In this document: positions 1 to 8,058 of the stretch, piece after piece
Layout of the letters: each line of letters opens with the position of its first letter
How positions within the stretch are numbered: the stretch's first letter is position 1
Virus record (IMG/VR): IMGVR_UViG_3300044712_002644
Span: 1-38,005 of that record
Length of the DNA: 38,005 bases
DNA from: a virus
Direction: 5' to 3' (one strand)
Notes under the pieces: model-generated
Databases searched by the model: none
Seen by the model: only the letters and a program-made list of their open reading frames with translations
What the model was told of the DNA's origin: nothing
Position numbers and translations under genes: made by a program

Positions 1-570
1 TCAGTCATCCTTTAATAGTTCGGCGACGGCCAGCCCCACTAGCGCCCCAACTCCGGCTCCTGGAGGACCGGCAATTGTGGATCCAACAATCGCACCCGCG
101 GTCGCGGAGAGATACCCTGTGATACTTGTGCCGTAGTTCACTATCTCAGTTGTATCAAGATAAAAGATTGAAAGCTTCAGAGGCTTGTATCGGGTTGAGT
201 CCGTTGTCGCACGTAACCCCTTCGGCTTCAGCGGATCGATAGTGACAAAGTTCGTGCTCACCGAGTCCTCAACTACGATCTGGAACGGAGCGGAGAGATC
301 TACGATCGCCGAGTCCCTTTGCTTTGCTGGCAGTGAGGTAATATAGCTCTGAAGAGAATCATTAACCCGGAGTATTCTTCGGATCTCGGTGGAGTCGATC
401 GGCTTTTCCCTCTCCCGGGCGGGCTGAGGTTTGGTTTCAGTCCCGCCCGGAGTTTCGAGAAATAGGGTCTTCCCCACCACCACAACACTATCCGGAGAGC
501 TCTTCTTCCACTGAATATAGTTGAGCAGTAGCGATGCTGCGAGAATCAATATGAGGAGATTTGATTTCAT
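1..570 (-). CDS. Membrane-anchored glycine-zipper protein of the lysis region
   Basis: The protein has 189 residues and I do not recognise a family. Residues 4-19 form a hydrophobic N-terminal segment that could be an uncleaved anchor or signal. The middle is polar, with Pro, Lys and Glu around residues 45-60. The C-terminus (about 148-186) is rich in small residues with GxxxG-like spacing (TAGAIVGSTIAGPPGAGVG), resembling a glycine zipper that inserts into membranes. It is the last gene of the operon, after holin and amidase, and its ATG overlaps the stop of the preceding gene (ATGA). Position and topology suggest a late lysis function such as spanin-like outer-membrane disruption. That is inference; no lipobox or long coiled coil typical of spanins is present. 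Confidence 0.6.
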   Translation of the reverse strand: MKSNLLILILAASLLLNYIQWKKSSPDSVVVVGKTLFLETPGGTETKPQPAREREKPIDSTEIRRILRVNDSLQSYITSLPAKQRDSAIVDLSAPFQIVVEDSVSTNFVTIDPLKPKGLRATTDSTRYKPLKLSIFYLDTTEIVNYGTSITGYLSATAGAIVGSTIAGPPGAGVGALVGLAVAELLKDD

Positions 571-812
571 TTCCCCGGAGGACGTTTCTCCAATCCTTTT
601 TCCGTGAGGATTGCTGCAACATCATCCACGTGCAGGCAGTCCACCATGCAGGCGGTGGTATTCGGCATTTGGATAGGGGCAATCATTCCGTTGCAGTAAT
701 CATTCCCAGGTGTTGCGCTGTGCAACACTCCTAGTGCCGTGATCTGACCGTCAGATCCTAGCTGCACGATCTTATCACCGTTCTTTGCTTCTCTTCCGTT
801 TCGGTAGTGCAT
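567..812 (-). CDS. Small conserved-type phage protein, unknown function
   Basis: This 81-residue soluble protein starts with an ATG preceded by a strong AGGAGG site 5-6 bases away. The N-terminal part (residues 4-32) reads like a small beta-barrel with the pattern N-G-x-x-A-K-x-G-D-K-I-V, as seen in many short phage proteins that bind a ligand or nucleic acid. Two Cys (C55, C59) and a His fall in the second half but do not form a clear metal site. It lies between the amidase gene and the glycine-zipper gene and is translationally coupled to the latter. Function not known. Confidence 0.6.
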   Translation of the reverse strand: MHYRNGREAKNGDKIVQLGSDGQITALGVLHSATPGNDYCNGMIAPIQMPNTTACMVDCLHVDDVAAILTEKGLEKRPPGK

Positions 813-862
813 CTCTTCCTCCTTGTTAATTTATATATACCGTTGATTAGAACACTTTTCAA

Positions 863-1525
863 TTATGGCAGCGGGACCGCCTCCTCGAGATCCGCCCCGT
901 TCAGAAACGCCTGCAGGTGGTCGAACCGAAAGCGAGGGTGCGGGTCTGTTTTGTCACTGCGAACATTACAGTGTCCCAAGACTCCATTGAAGTCGAAGAA
1001 CTTTTCATCGTAGATGGTTGATTCCTTCTGTTCAATACATCTCTTGGGGACACTGTGCTGTTCACATAAATGCTTCACGAGATTGTATAGCGATTTTATT
1101 TGTGCGGGTTCGTATTGATCGAAGTATTGATATCCCCTCCACGGGACTTGGTTATCGATATATGAGTCCCGATGAATTTTTCTGCCATCGAATGCGGTCA
1201 GTGATTTATCCAGCCCACGGATGAGCGCACCTTCGCTGGCCAACTCTATCCCGATCGACCGCTGGTTGAGTTCGGTGTTCCGTCGATGCTTAAGCCCCAG
1301 GTGATGCGCCCAGTATCGCGGATCGAACACTTCATAGATCGTTCCGTCCCGGTCAATCAGGTACGCTGTGCCGACCTTTTCCGGCTGCTGAATCCAATAG
1401 TTTATCGAGCTGACAGCGGATCCTCCCACGGTGTGATGGATATAGATCTGCTTTTTCGGATAGCTCTCCTGGTAGAACTGATCTGCCGGCAGCCGGTGGA
1501 CCCTGTTGATAACGAGCGGGTTCAT
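863..1525 (-). CDS. Endolysin, N-acetylmuramoyl-L-alanine amidase (Amidase_2)
   Basis: A 220-residue peptidoglycan amidase that would cut the bond between N-acetylmuramic acid and L-alanine to lyse the host. Family hallmarks are visible in order: YIHHT at about 28-32 (first zinc ligand), GTAYLIDRDGTIYEVFDP at about 52-69, the SIGIEL core strand at 90-95, and GHCNVRSDKTDPHP at 184-197, which supplies the second His and the acidic third ligand. Length matches single-domain enzymes; no wall-binding domain or signal peptide is seen, so export depends on the adjacent holin. It abuts the holin gene directly (next base), as in a normal lysis cassette. Confidence 0.93.
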   Translation of the reverse strand: MNPLVINRVHRLPADQFYQESYPKKQIYIHHTVGGSAVSSINYWIQQPEKVGTAYLIDRDGTIYEVFDPRYWAHHLGLKHRRNTELNQRSIGIELASEGALIRGLDKSLTAFDGRKIHRDSYIDNQVPWRGYQYFDQYEPAQIKSLYNLVKHLCEQHSVPKRCIEQKESTIYDEKFFDFNGVLGHCNVRSDKTDPHPRFRFDHLQAFLNGADLEEAVPLP

Positions 1526-1843
1526 TTATTTTCTCGCCTTGATGAATGTGAGTGCGGTCTTGACCTGGTCCAATTGGAACAGTCCGTTGGACACCGCTGC
1601 AACCACTACTCCCCACACCGGGCCGAGGATCCACCAGGTATGGTTCGGATATCCACCGAAGAGGGACGGATCGATCGCGGCCACGCTTGTGGTGATCAGG
1701 ATCGCAACGACCCACGACTTCACGAGGGCCGCTTTCCCCTGCAGCTCGTGACCGAATAGAGTCGTGAAGAATTTATTCACGTATTCTGATGCTGACGTTG
1801 CCAGGGGAACAAGCCAGCCGAGGGTGATTAATAAATCGTTCAT
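1526..1843 (-). CDS. Holin-like membrane protein
   Basis: This 105-residue protein has two or three hydrophobic stretches: residues 4-17, 44-57 (VVAILITTSVAAI) and 71-87 (WILGPVWGVVVAAVSNG). It ends in a short charged tail (KARK), the usual holin topology. It sits immediately upstream of the amidase gene with no gap, and its ATG overlaps the stop of the preceding coiled-coil membrane protein (ATGA). By context it forms the inner-membrane lesion that releases the endolysin. Holin families are very diverse and the call rests on topology and context rather than a sequence signature. Confidence 0.8.
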   Translation of the reverse strand: MNDLLITLGWLVPLATSASEYVNKFFTTLFGHELQGKAALVKSWVVAILITTSVAAIDPSLFGGYPNHTWWILGPVWGVVVAAVSNGLFQLDQVKTALTFIKARK

Positions 1844-2112
1844 GAGCGTTTCCTTTTTCGAATGGGTGTGATATTGGCAATCTGAATATTTACTTCAGAT
1901 ATTTTTTCGAGAATATTTTTCTCGGTTGTATTAATGGTCGTCTTCACGTCGTCAAACCTGGATATGTAATTACCGACGATCTCCGCCTGCTTAACTTCAA
2001 GAGCGGCCTGCTTTTGATCGACGCTCACTTTCCAGTTCCACGTTAGCTTCCCGATTATTCCCAGGAGCAGCGTCACCAGGGATCCAATTGCTGCTATTTC
2101 AAACGGCGGCAT
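1840..2112 (-). CDS. Single-span membrane protein with coiled coil, lysis region
   Basis: This 90-residue protein has an N-terminal transmembrane segment (about residues 4-22) followed by a long polar helix with heptad-like spacing (about 28-75) and a basic tail (RKRKRS). The ATG is preceded by AAGGAG at good spacing. This is the shape of XhlA-like or inner-membrane spanin-like proteins, although XhlA usually has its membrane segment at the C-terminus. It is the first gene of the lysis cassette and is coupled to the holin gene. A holin partner, an antiholin or an inner-membrane spanin are all possible. Confidence 0.6.
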   Translation of the reverse strand: MPPFEIAAIGSLVTLLLGIIGKLTWNWKVSVDQKQAALEVKQAEIVGNYISRFDDVKTTINTTEKNILEKISEVNIQIANITPIRKRKRS

Positions 2113-2130
2113 GTAGTCTTTCTCCTTTTA

Positions 2131-3054
2131 TTAGGTGAATAAACTTGCAAGTTGCGTTTCGGTGATCGTACCTTCGATGTCCAGCTTGATGATCGAGACA
2201 TCGTCGGCATCCTTATCGTTCGCATACGAGAACACGGCACCGGCCATATTGTCCAGCGTCATGATCATGCCGTCGCCGGCGAAGGTGATCTTGAAATCAT
2301 ACAGCGCGTTGATGAATGTCGAGCTGCTCGCCGCCAGCAGTGCAAGTTCCGTCGCGGAGGACTGCAGAGCCTCGACGCTCACCTTCACCCGGATGTTCTT
2401 CTGGCCGATCGTGCGACCGTGCTGTTGCTTTGTGGTGAGGCCTTCCACCTCGACCTTTGCGTTCCGGATCGATCCCAGCTCGTCGGTCCAGGATCCCGCC
2501 GATGCCAGCCGAAACTCTACCTTGCTCAGGCCTGCCGCGATCACTTCCGCCGCGGTCATAGCACGGATAGCATACAGCTCGTCCTGCGGATCTGCCACTC
2601 CGAGCGAGGGCATCGTGCCTCGAACGGTTGTCCATTCTGCGCCGGTGATTAGGCGGTCGCTCATGATCTCAATGTAACGGTCCTTGTCCATGTCACCTTC
2701 ACAGACGAACTTCCAGCCGAATCCGAAATATGGAACCGTGAGCAGCTCACTGGAGATATCGATTCCGTTGTCCGTTCGGACGATGATGTCGAGATCTCGT
2801 TTGTGCAGGACCGGGAGAACCGACATCATCACGGTCTTTTTTGTGTACATGAGCCTAGCGGTCGTGACCAATTCCATTGAGTGACCGTTTGCAATGCCCT
2901 TCTTGTTCTTCCGTGCCAGCATGTTCGCGCTGAACTTCCCTTCATAGAAGTCCCCTAACGAGTAGTATGCTGTTGAGGAATCTCCCGCGACTTTCGCGTA
3001 GAGTGCGGATAACCCCGCTTGAACAACGTCACCACGTAATGCTTGCCATGCCAT
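2131..3054 (-). CDS. Virion structural protein, possible tail tube protein
   Basis: The protein has 307 residues and a very strong AGGAGG ribosome binding site, suggesting high expression. It has no recognisable motif. The sequence alternates short beta-type segments with polar loops (for example residues 80-125 and 205-300) and lacks Cys clusters or membrane segments, consistent with a tube or coat fold. No tail-tube gene is found at the usual place just upstream of the tail chaperones, so this highly expressed gene at the end of the tail module is my best candidate. That is inference from context; a baseplate or decoration role is also possible. Confidence 0.5.
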   Translation of the reverse strand: MAWQALRGDVVQAGLSALYAKVAGDSSTAYYSLGDFYEGKFSANMLARKNKKGIANGHSMELVTTARLMYTKKTVMMSVLPVLHKRDLDIIVRTDNGIDISSELLTVPYFGFGWKFVCEGDMDKDRYIEIMSDRLITGAEWTTVRGTMPSLGVADPQDELYAIRAMTAAEVIAAGLSKVEFRLASAGSWTDELGSIRNAKVEVEGLTTKQQHGRTIGQKNIRVKVSVEALQSSATELALLAASSSTFINALYDFKITFAGDGMIMTLDNMAGAVFSYANDKDADDVSIIKLDIEGTITETQLASLFT

Positions 3055-3089
3055 AACTGCCTCCTATTGATTTTATGAATGAATAATTT

Positions 3090-3755
3090 CTACGACCAGG
3101 CCGACGGATTCGATGTCCTTGGACTCTTCTCCAGCAGGCTTAATACAATGTCCTTCGCCGTTTTAATATTGTCGTTCCAGTTAAGTATGAACTCATTTAG
3201 ATCCTCCATGGTCACTGCGAGATCAATCTCTACCGGTTCGATCACCGTAACGATTCCCGTCCCGTTATCCGAGAATGTGACAGCCGCGCCTCCGCTTGTG
3301 AGCGACAGCTGAATGTCGTCCCCTACTGTTCCGACGACATAATAAACCGTATAGTTGTTCAAGCCGGTGGGCACCGTGCCGGTTGACTCGACGATGAGCC
3401 TGTCGTCATTAAGAAACGGATTTCCGGATATCGTTAATTTATCCGCCGCGTGCACGGGGGTGGCTGCGTATGCCTGGCTCTCGCCACAGTAGGTGATCTT
3501 CTTCGTGTTCATCGCCCAGAAAAAGTTCCAGAGCCACAGCTGGTCGGCACGGTCCTGCACAACACCAAGGTTCACAGTGATCCGCCGCTTGAATCCTTCC
3601 GCGTATTCGTACTCCGTTCCATCATCCGAGCGGTTGAGAATTGGGTTAACCAGAACAACATTATCCGGTCCGTCGATGCCTTTAATATGCAGGACTCGGT
3701 TGAAGCGTTTCGAGCTGGGTGAGCTTCCGTATGTTAAAATGATATTATCGTTCAT
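3090..3755 (-). CDS. Tail structural protein with an inserted beta module
   Basis: A 221-residue protein of the distal-tail block. The outer parts (about 1-95 and 170-221) form one unit. Residues about 97-170 look like an inserted module with the pattern P-x-G-L-N-x-Y-x-V-Y-Y-V-V, then Q-L-S-L-T-S-G-G-A-A-V and G-T-G-I-V-T-V. That module type recurs in unrelated phage virion proteins as a small immunoglobulin-like or carbohydrate-binding insert. The start overlaps the end of the 385-residue gene by four bases. It is likely a baseplate-proximal or distal tail component; the exact role is not determinable. Confidence 0.55.
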   Translation of the reverse strand: MNDNIILTYGSSPSSKRFNRVLHIKGIDGPDNVVLVNPILNRSDDGTEYEYAEGFKRRITVNLGVVQDRADQLWLWNFFWAMNTKKITYCGESQAYAATPVHAADKLTISGNPFLNDDRLIVESTGTVPTGLNNYTVYYVVGTVGDDIQLSLTSGGAAVTFSDNGTGIVTVIEPVEIDLAVTMEDLNEFILNWNDNIKTAKDIVLSLLEKSPRTSNPSAWS

Positions 3756-4909
3756 CGCAGTTGCACCAAATTGAGTTTTACTAGACGCTCGTTTTTGTAT
3801 ATCACTTTATTGGTCACCATGAAGACATAAGTGTTTGAGATTCCGGAGTCCAGTAACGGGTGATCGATGTAGCACTGGTCACCCCTTTCGTAGAGGATCA
3901 GGGGTTTTCTGCTCGACGAGGCTGTATCTCCGAACCAGCCGAGCACATCAGCAGTGATATGAGGACTATAATTCCACTCCACAGCTTTTTTTACGAACAG
4001 CTCAGCTGTAGCGAGGTCATTCACCCACTGTAGATTCTCCTGAAGCAGTCCATCTACTTTATACCTGGTCTTGCTTACTCCGCACAGGCTGTCGTCGACT
4101 CCGGCGCCGTATTTTGTCACTCCCGCGTCCTCATCCGGAGTAAAGGAGGAGGGTGTGAACGTGTTGGATGTGAGACCGGAAGCCCCTGCATTGAGCGCGA
4201 TGGATCTGTCGAACCGTCCGGTCGCGTAGTTATAGCAGAATCCGATATCGAACCGGTTGCGAATAAGTGAATAATGTGTTTCACTTCTCCGTGGAGCACG
4301 AGCCATTTGATTTTGTTCAATCACCAGTGCCGTGCTTGGGTTCGCGTCGAGCGATACCAGCCTGTATTTCCCTGAGCTTGTTTTTACCAAACAGACAAAG
4401 GCTTCATAGCATATTCTTCGGATTACTTCGAGCGCGTTGTCGATATTCTGAATTGATTTTGCGAATACCCACCCGTGACGGCTTCCCGAGCTATTCGCGC
4501 CAACGGTATCAAAGCTTGAGTAATCGATCTTCTCCGAATATTTGATAGATGTCAGTTCGATGATATTTCCGGCCACCGCTGACGAATCGTTCCCGGCCAG
4601 TGACAGCACTTTAGCGGCGCCGTCGTAGTCGGTGATCGTGGTCTCAAATCCGGTTGTCAGATTATGGTAGTATGCGCCGTTGTAGTAATCATCAACCGAA
4701 GACAGTAACGACTGACACTCGATCGTGTTCGCCAATATCGGGTCGGTCATTACGAGTTTCTTCTCCGCGAGCATCTCGTCCCGGATCAAGCTTTCGATGA
4801 TATATGCCGGGTTCTCAATAAGGTCTCCGGCATTGTATCCGTTGGACCTGGAATCCGCATCGATCCATGCTCCAAACTTTCTTCCTTTTGCAGCAATGTA
4901 GAATGGCAT
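3752..4909 (-). CDS. Baseplate/tail tip protein, unknown subfamily
   Basis: A 385-residue soluble protein in the block downstream of the tape measure, where siphophages encode distal tail and hub proteins. I see no enzymatic motif. The N-terminal half has alternating hydrophobic strands. The centre (about 150-200) carries an amphipathic helix and a KYRLVSLDANP turn. The C-terminal region (about 330-385), with a pattern like LYERGDQCYIDHPLLD, resembles the hub domains of tail-associated proteins that end in a small barrel. It overlaps both neighbours (1 base upstream, 4 bases downstream), so the four tail genes are translated together. A hub role is inference. Confidence 0.5.
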   Translation of the reverse strand: MPFYIAAKGRKFGAWIDADSRSNGYNAGDLIENPAYIIESLIRDEMLAEKKLVMTDPILANTIECQSLLSSVDDYYNGAYYHNLTTGFETTITDYDGAAKVLSLAGNDSSAVAGNIIELTSIKYSEKIDYSSFDTVGANSSGSRHGWVFAKSIQNIDNALEVIRRICYEAFVCLVKTSSGKYRLVSLDANPSTALVIEQNQMARAPRRSETHYSLIRNRFDIGFCYNYATGRFDRSIALNAGASGLTSNTFTPSSFTPDEDAGVTKYGAGVDDSLCGVSKTRYKVDGLLQENLQWVNDLATAELFVKKAVEWNYSPHITADVLGWFGDTASSSRKPLILYERGDQCYIDHPLLDSGISNTYVFMVTNKVIYKNERLVKLNLVQLR

Positions 4910-6261
4910 TATATCCCTCCCCTTGTTGGTCCGCCTCTGGTACGGGGATATCCGCTCGGGGGATCGATCAACCGTCCTGCAAGTGGAATATTCTTGTTAA
5001 GAGTTAGGAAGAGATCTACGCGAGCGAAGAATCCCGTGATTGTTACCGTCTCACCGGCGCCGCTCGCGTTCACAATAAACATGTACTTTGACAGACTCGA
5101 AGTGTTGGCTCCGGCCAATGGTCCGATCGTTGCCCCTCCAGTGACCGCGGTTGTTGATACGTACGTCCCACCGGTCCCCGCCGTAAAGACATACCCTTCG
5201 TTTGCATATCCTACCCGGAAAGATTCAGTGCCTGAGGATCGTTTCCAAAGGAGGGAGAATGTCAATATCTCACCTGCTGGCACGTTATCAAGCAGTAGTC
5301 CCAGGATATCACTTGCCGTGGCATTATCGAGCGCGACCGTGTTTGCGGGATCCCGGTCTAGTGCGTTGAACGAATCCGTCGCGTTGTTCACACCGCCCGG
5401 TTTAGAGAATTGGCAGATATAATAAATCAATATTTGACCTGGTGCGATCTTTCCCGAGGTATATCCGGCATCGTCGGCGTCAAGCGTACCCGCACTGTAG
5501 GTCCCTGAGCTGATCAAGCTCTCGACCGGCGCGAATTGGGTCATGTTCCCATCATGATAAAGCAGCCTGCTCATTATCGTATGGGATACATGCCCGGCAG
5601 CAATGTATTTGTTCACTTCCGAGTCAACCTCCGGCGCCGGTGCCGCGACAACGTAGTCCGTGGGGTCGAGATCGACACCGAAGTTAAATGCAGCGGCTGC
5701 CTTCGTGTAGAAGTCTCCGTAAAGAAGCGGTATAGCCTTCCCGATGCTCTCGGTCGGGGCTTTTGGATAGTCTGTGATGTTAATACGCTCGTGTGGAATT
5801 TCAACGGCTTCGATTTCATTATAGTCCATCATCCGGACGCTGACAGATTCCCTGTCGAACTCTGCCGAATCAACCCTGCCGGCGTACAGCCAGGTGATAT
5901 CCGATGTCGAAAGGGATGTGCCGTCGTTGTAAATTATTCCTACCTCAACCTTCCGGTTGGTCCAGATATCAGCGAATGGTGCAAACTGCACATGCAGCCC
6001 GGCGTCGGTTACTATTTGATTCAGTAAAAGCGTCATCTCGCCGATATAATCGATGTTCCCGCCATTGGAAATATCAAGCCCTTCCTCAAGGTCACTGAAA
6101 CCGCCGCGAAGGATGTATCCTCCCACATAGCTTATGCTGCTGATGGTGAGCGGTATAGATGAAAAATATTTATTACCGGAGTCCAGGTTGACCCGGACGA
6201 CCCATGCAAGCGGATAGTTATTATTCAAGCCGGAGGCTACTTTGGTGCTTGGCGAGATCAT
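4909..6261 (-). CDS. Baseplate/distal tail protein
   Basis: A 450-residue protein directly following the tape measure gene (ATGA overlap), the position of distal-tail proteins in siphophages. The N-terminal 170 residues are beta-rich with the W-V-V-R-V-N-L-D-S-G opening of a structural scaffold. Residues about 290-420 read like a jelly-roll (Gly/Thr-rich strands, many Ser) and may form a galectin-like or carbohydrate-binding outer domain. The C-terminus is rich in Arg, Gly and Pro. No catalytic residues are seen. A distal tail/baseplate assignment fits context but is not proven by motif. Confidence 0.5.
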   Translation of the reverse strand: MISPSTKVASGLNNNYPLAWVVRVNLDSGNKYFSSIPLTISSISYVGGYILRGGFSDLEEGLDISNGGNIDYIGEMTLLLNQIVTDAGLHVQFAPFADIWTNRKVEVGIIYNDGTSLSTSDITWLYAGRVDSAEFDRESVSVRMMDYNEIEAVEIPHERINITDYPKAPTESIGKAIPLLYGDFYTKAAAAFNFGVDLDPTDYVVAAPAPEVDSEVNKYIAAGHVSHTIMSRLLYHDGNMTQFAPVESLISSGTYSAGTLDADDAGYTSGKIAPGQILIYYICQFSKPGGVNNATDSFNALDRDPANTVALDNATASDILGLLLDNVPAGEILTFSLLWKRSSGTESFRVGYANEGYVFTAGTGGTYVSTTAVTGGATIGPLAGANTSSLSKYMFIVNASGAGETVTITGFFARVDLFLTLNKNIPLAGRLIDPPSGYPRTRGGPTRGGI

Positions 6262-7811
6262 AGCTTCCTCCGGAACTTTGCTTTCCCGAGTGCGTCGACC
6301 ACAAGGACGCCGAACTCTGCGTCACCAATATGGATCGGGGCATAAATTGGCTGCATTGCCCCCGCCCCGGCGAACCGGGAAGAATTTGCCATCTCGGTGA
6401 TATCACGTTCTGGTCCCAAAGTCCTTCCGGATCTGCCTCCGCGTGTTCCCAGGGACTGCGATGCGTAATTGAGGAACGTACCACTGCCGGGAAGCAGATA
6501 GTTAAGCGCTGTCATTATCGAATAGTTCACTGCAAGTGCGGCCATTGTGCGGGCGAACTGCTGTGCGAATATTTCCAGTAATGAATTCGCCTCGCCGAAT
6601 GCGTTCTGCCACTTTTGTGTGAATCCAACATCGATCGCGTACCCCATCGCCTGAATCGCCGTAACACCAGCTTGCCCCGTTATCGATATTTCATTGCGTA
6701 GTTCCCGAATTGATTTCTTCGACCTCTCCCAATTATTCTGGAAGAGTTTGTCCCAGTTTTTTGCCTGGCTCTGTAGCCATGACGTTGCTTCCTTTTGTTC
6801 CTCTTCGGTAAGATCCCGATCGAAATCACCGCGACGCTTCTGGTTCGGGTTGCCGTATGTGAAACCGGAGTCAAATTCCTGTCCAACCTGTCTTTTCCAT
6901 TCGCTGGCAGTCATTGCTCTGCGTGAAGACTTACCGTATAGCTGCTCAAGGACTGCTTTCAGCTCATCCCGAGTTATTCTCAGATTCTCCCGGGCGATGG
7001 TAAGCACCGCATTATTAGCATCAAGTTGCTTTTTCAATAGCTCCGGATACCCGCTCAGCTGTTTTTTCGCCCGTTCGTTCAGCTCTTCATACCGTTTGAT
7101 ATCGCTCTCGAAGATTTTTACCTGGATCTCCAAGAGTGTTTTATCGTTGAGAAGGTTCTTTTTCTTTGCCCTGCTTTCCTCAAGTCGTTCGAGAGCGGAT
7201 TTATATTTATCGATCTTCGGTGCGGCCTCTTCGGCAGTTTTTCCCGACTTCCGAAAATATTCTGCCAAGAATGTTAACCCTGTCGTTAAAACTGATACGG
7301 CCAGAAGAATTCCACCGGGTCCCATGATGTTCGCGGCCATTCCCTTAAGGATTTGATTTGTGTTCATCCCTTGGGACTTCATTATCACTAACTGGGTCGT
7401 TAAAAATTCCACGTTATTTGAAATTGATCGTACCCCTTGGGCCAGTCCCATGCTAAACTGACTTGAGTCCTGGATGATCTGAGCAAAGGAGGTCATTGCC
7501 GGCAGCGTGCGCTGTCTGAGTTCTAACCCTGTTCGAAAGTACTCTTCGTGCCCGGCCTTAGTGGCCAGTCGAAGGTTGCTTTGAGCTTCATTGACGGCAG
7601 CCAGTGCGGCTGTGTACTTCTTGTTCTCCCCCGTTTCAAGAGCTAGAATATTGACAGTCTTTTGCGCTTCGGCATTAAGCAGCTTTTTAAGCTTTGCCGT
7701 TTCTCCAACAGTAATATTCGCAGTATTCCACTTCGCGATAAGATCGCTCAGCTCTGCCGAATCCGTATTGACCGTTATTTGAATTCTCTGTTCGATGTTC
7801 TTAGTCCGGTT
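6258..7811 (-). CDS. Tail tape measure protein, start codon unresolved
   Basis: The uninterrupted frame codes for about 517 residues; the first ATG (7496) would give only 412. The 105 codons above that ATG read as real protein, with a strand (IQITVN) followed by a charged helix typical of tape-measure N-termini, but contain no ATG, GTG or TTG. An in-frame TAA (7812-7814) separates them from an upstream in-frame ATG (7839-7841). The protein is helical with a long coiled coil (about residues 180-270 of the long form). It has hydrophobic helices (for example GGILLAVSVLTTGLTFLAEYF split by loops) needed for membrane insertion. It lies directly after the gpG/gpGT chaperones, the standard order. 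The short length implies a short tail. ATC or ATT initiation, readthrough or a sequence error could explain the start. Confidence 0.75.
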   Translation of the reverse strand, partial: NRTKNIEQRIQITVNTDSAELSDLIAKWNTANITVGETAKLKKLLNAEAQKTVNILALETGENKKYTAALAAVNEAQSNLRLATKAGHEEYFRTGLELRQRTLPAMTSFAQIIQDSSQFSMGLAQGVRSISNNVEFLTTQLVIMKSQGMNTNQILKGMAANIMGPGGILLAVSVLTTGLTFLAEYFRKSGKTAEEAAPKIDKYKSALERLEESRAKKKNLLNDKTLLEIQVKIFESDIKRYEELNERAKKQLSGYPELLKKQLDANNAVLTIARENLRITRDELKAVLEQLYGKSSRRAMTASEWKRQVGQEFDSGFTYGNPNQKRRGDFDRDLTEEEQKEATSWLQSQAKNWDKLFQNNWERSKKSIRELRNEISITGQAGVTAIQAMGYAIDVGFTQKWQNAFGEANSLLEIFAQQFARTMAALAVNYSIMTALNYLLPGSGTFLNYASQSLGTRGGRSGRTLGPERDITEMANSSRFAGAGAMQPIYAPIHIGDAEFGVLVVDALGKAKFRRKL

Positions 7812-8058
7812 TTAATTGTTCCGATTGAACGTATGAATCATATTTTTTGAAGAGGAGCCATTGGATCGCTTGTGCGTATGTGAACCGGGCCTCGTAGTAA
7901 TCAGCCTTTGAAGCGTCTCCCTCGCAGAGCTGGAATATCAGGTAGTCGAGCTGGAATCGTTTCGGTATGGGTTTGACCTTTTTGAACTGAACCTTAAACT
8001 CGTCGAACTCTCGTTCGGTCCTTTTTAGTTCTTGATCAAATTCCCCATACCAAAAGCG
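7801..8058 (-). CDS. gpT-like extension of tail chaperone, made by -1 frameshift
   Basis: This 85-codon frame has no start codon of its own and overlaps the end of the shorter chaperone gene. It reads on in the -1 frame from a canonical slippery heptamer T TTT TTC (8064 to 8058; codons His-Phe-Phe of the upstream gene). It continues RFWYGEFDQELKRT..., stays open to a TAA at 7801-7803, and gives a fusion of about 171 residues. Tailed phages such as lambda use the same arrangement (gpG and gpGT): a short and a frameshifted long chaperone load the tail tube onto the tape measure. Position between the chaperone and tape-measure genes matches. The slippage rate cannot be judged from sequence. Confidence 0.8.
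   Translation of the reverse strand, partial: RFWYGEFDQELKRTEREFDEFKVQFKKVKPIPKRFQLDYLIFQLCEGDASKADYYEARFTYAQAIQWLLFKKYDSYVQSEQLKPD

Noticed and set aside
1286-1759. 157-codon plus-strand frame over amidase and holin
   Set aside because: Lies opposite well-supported genes and has no family pattern or ribosome site.
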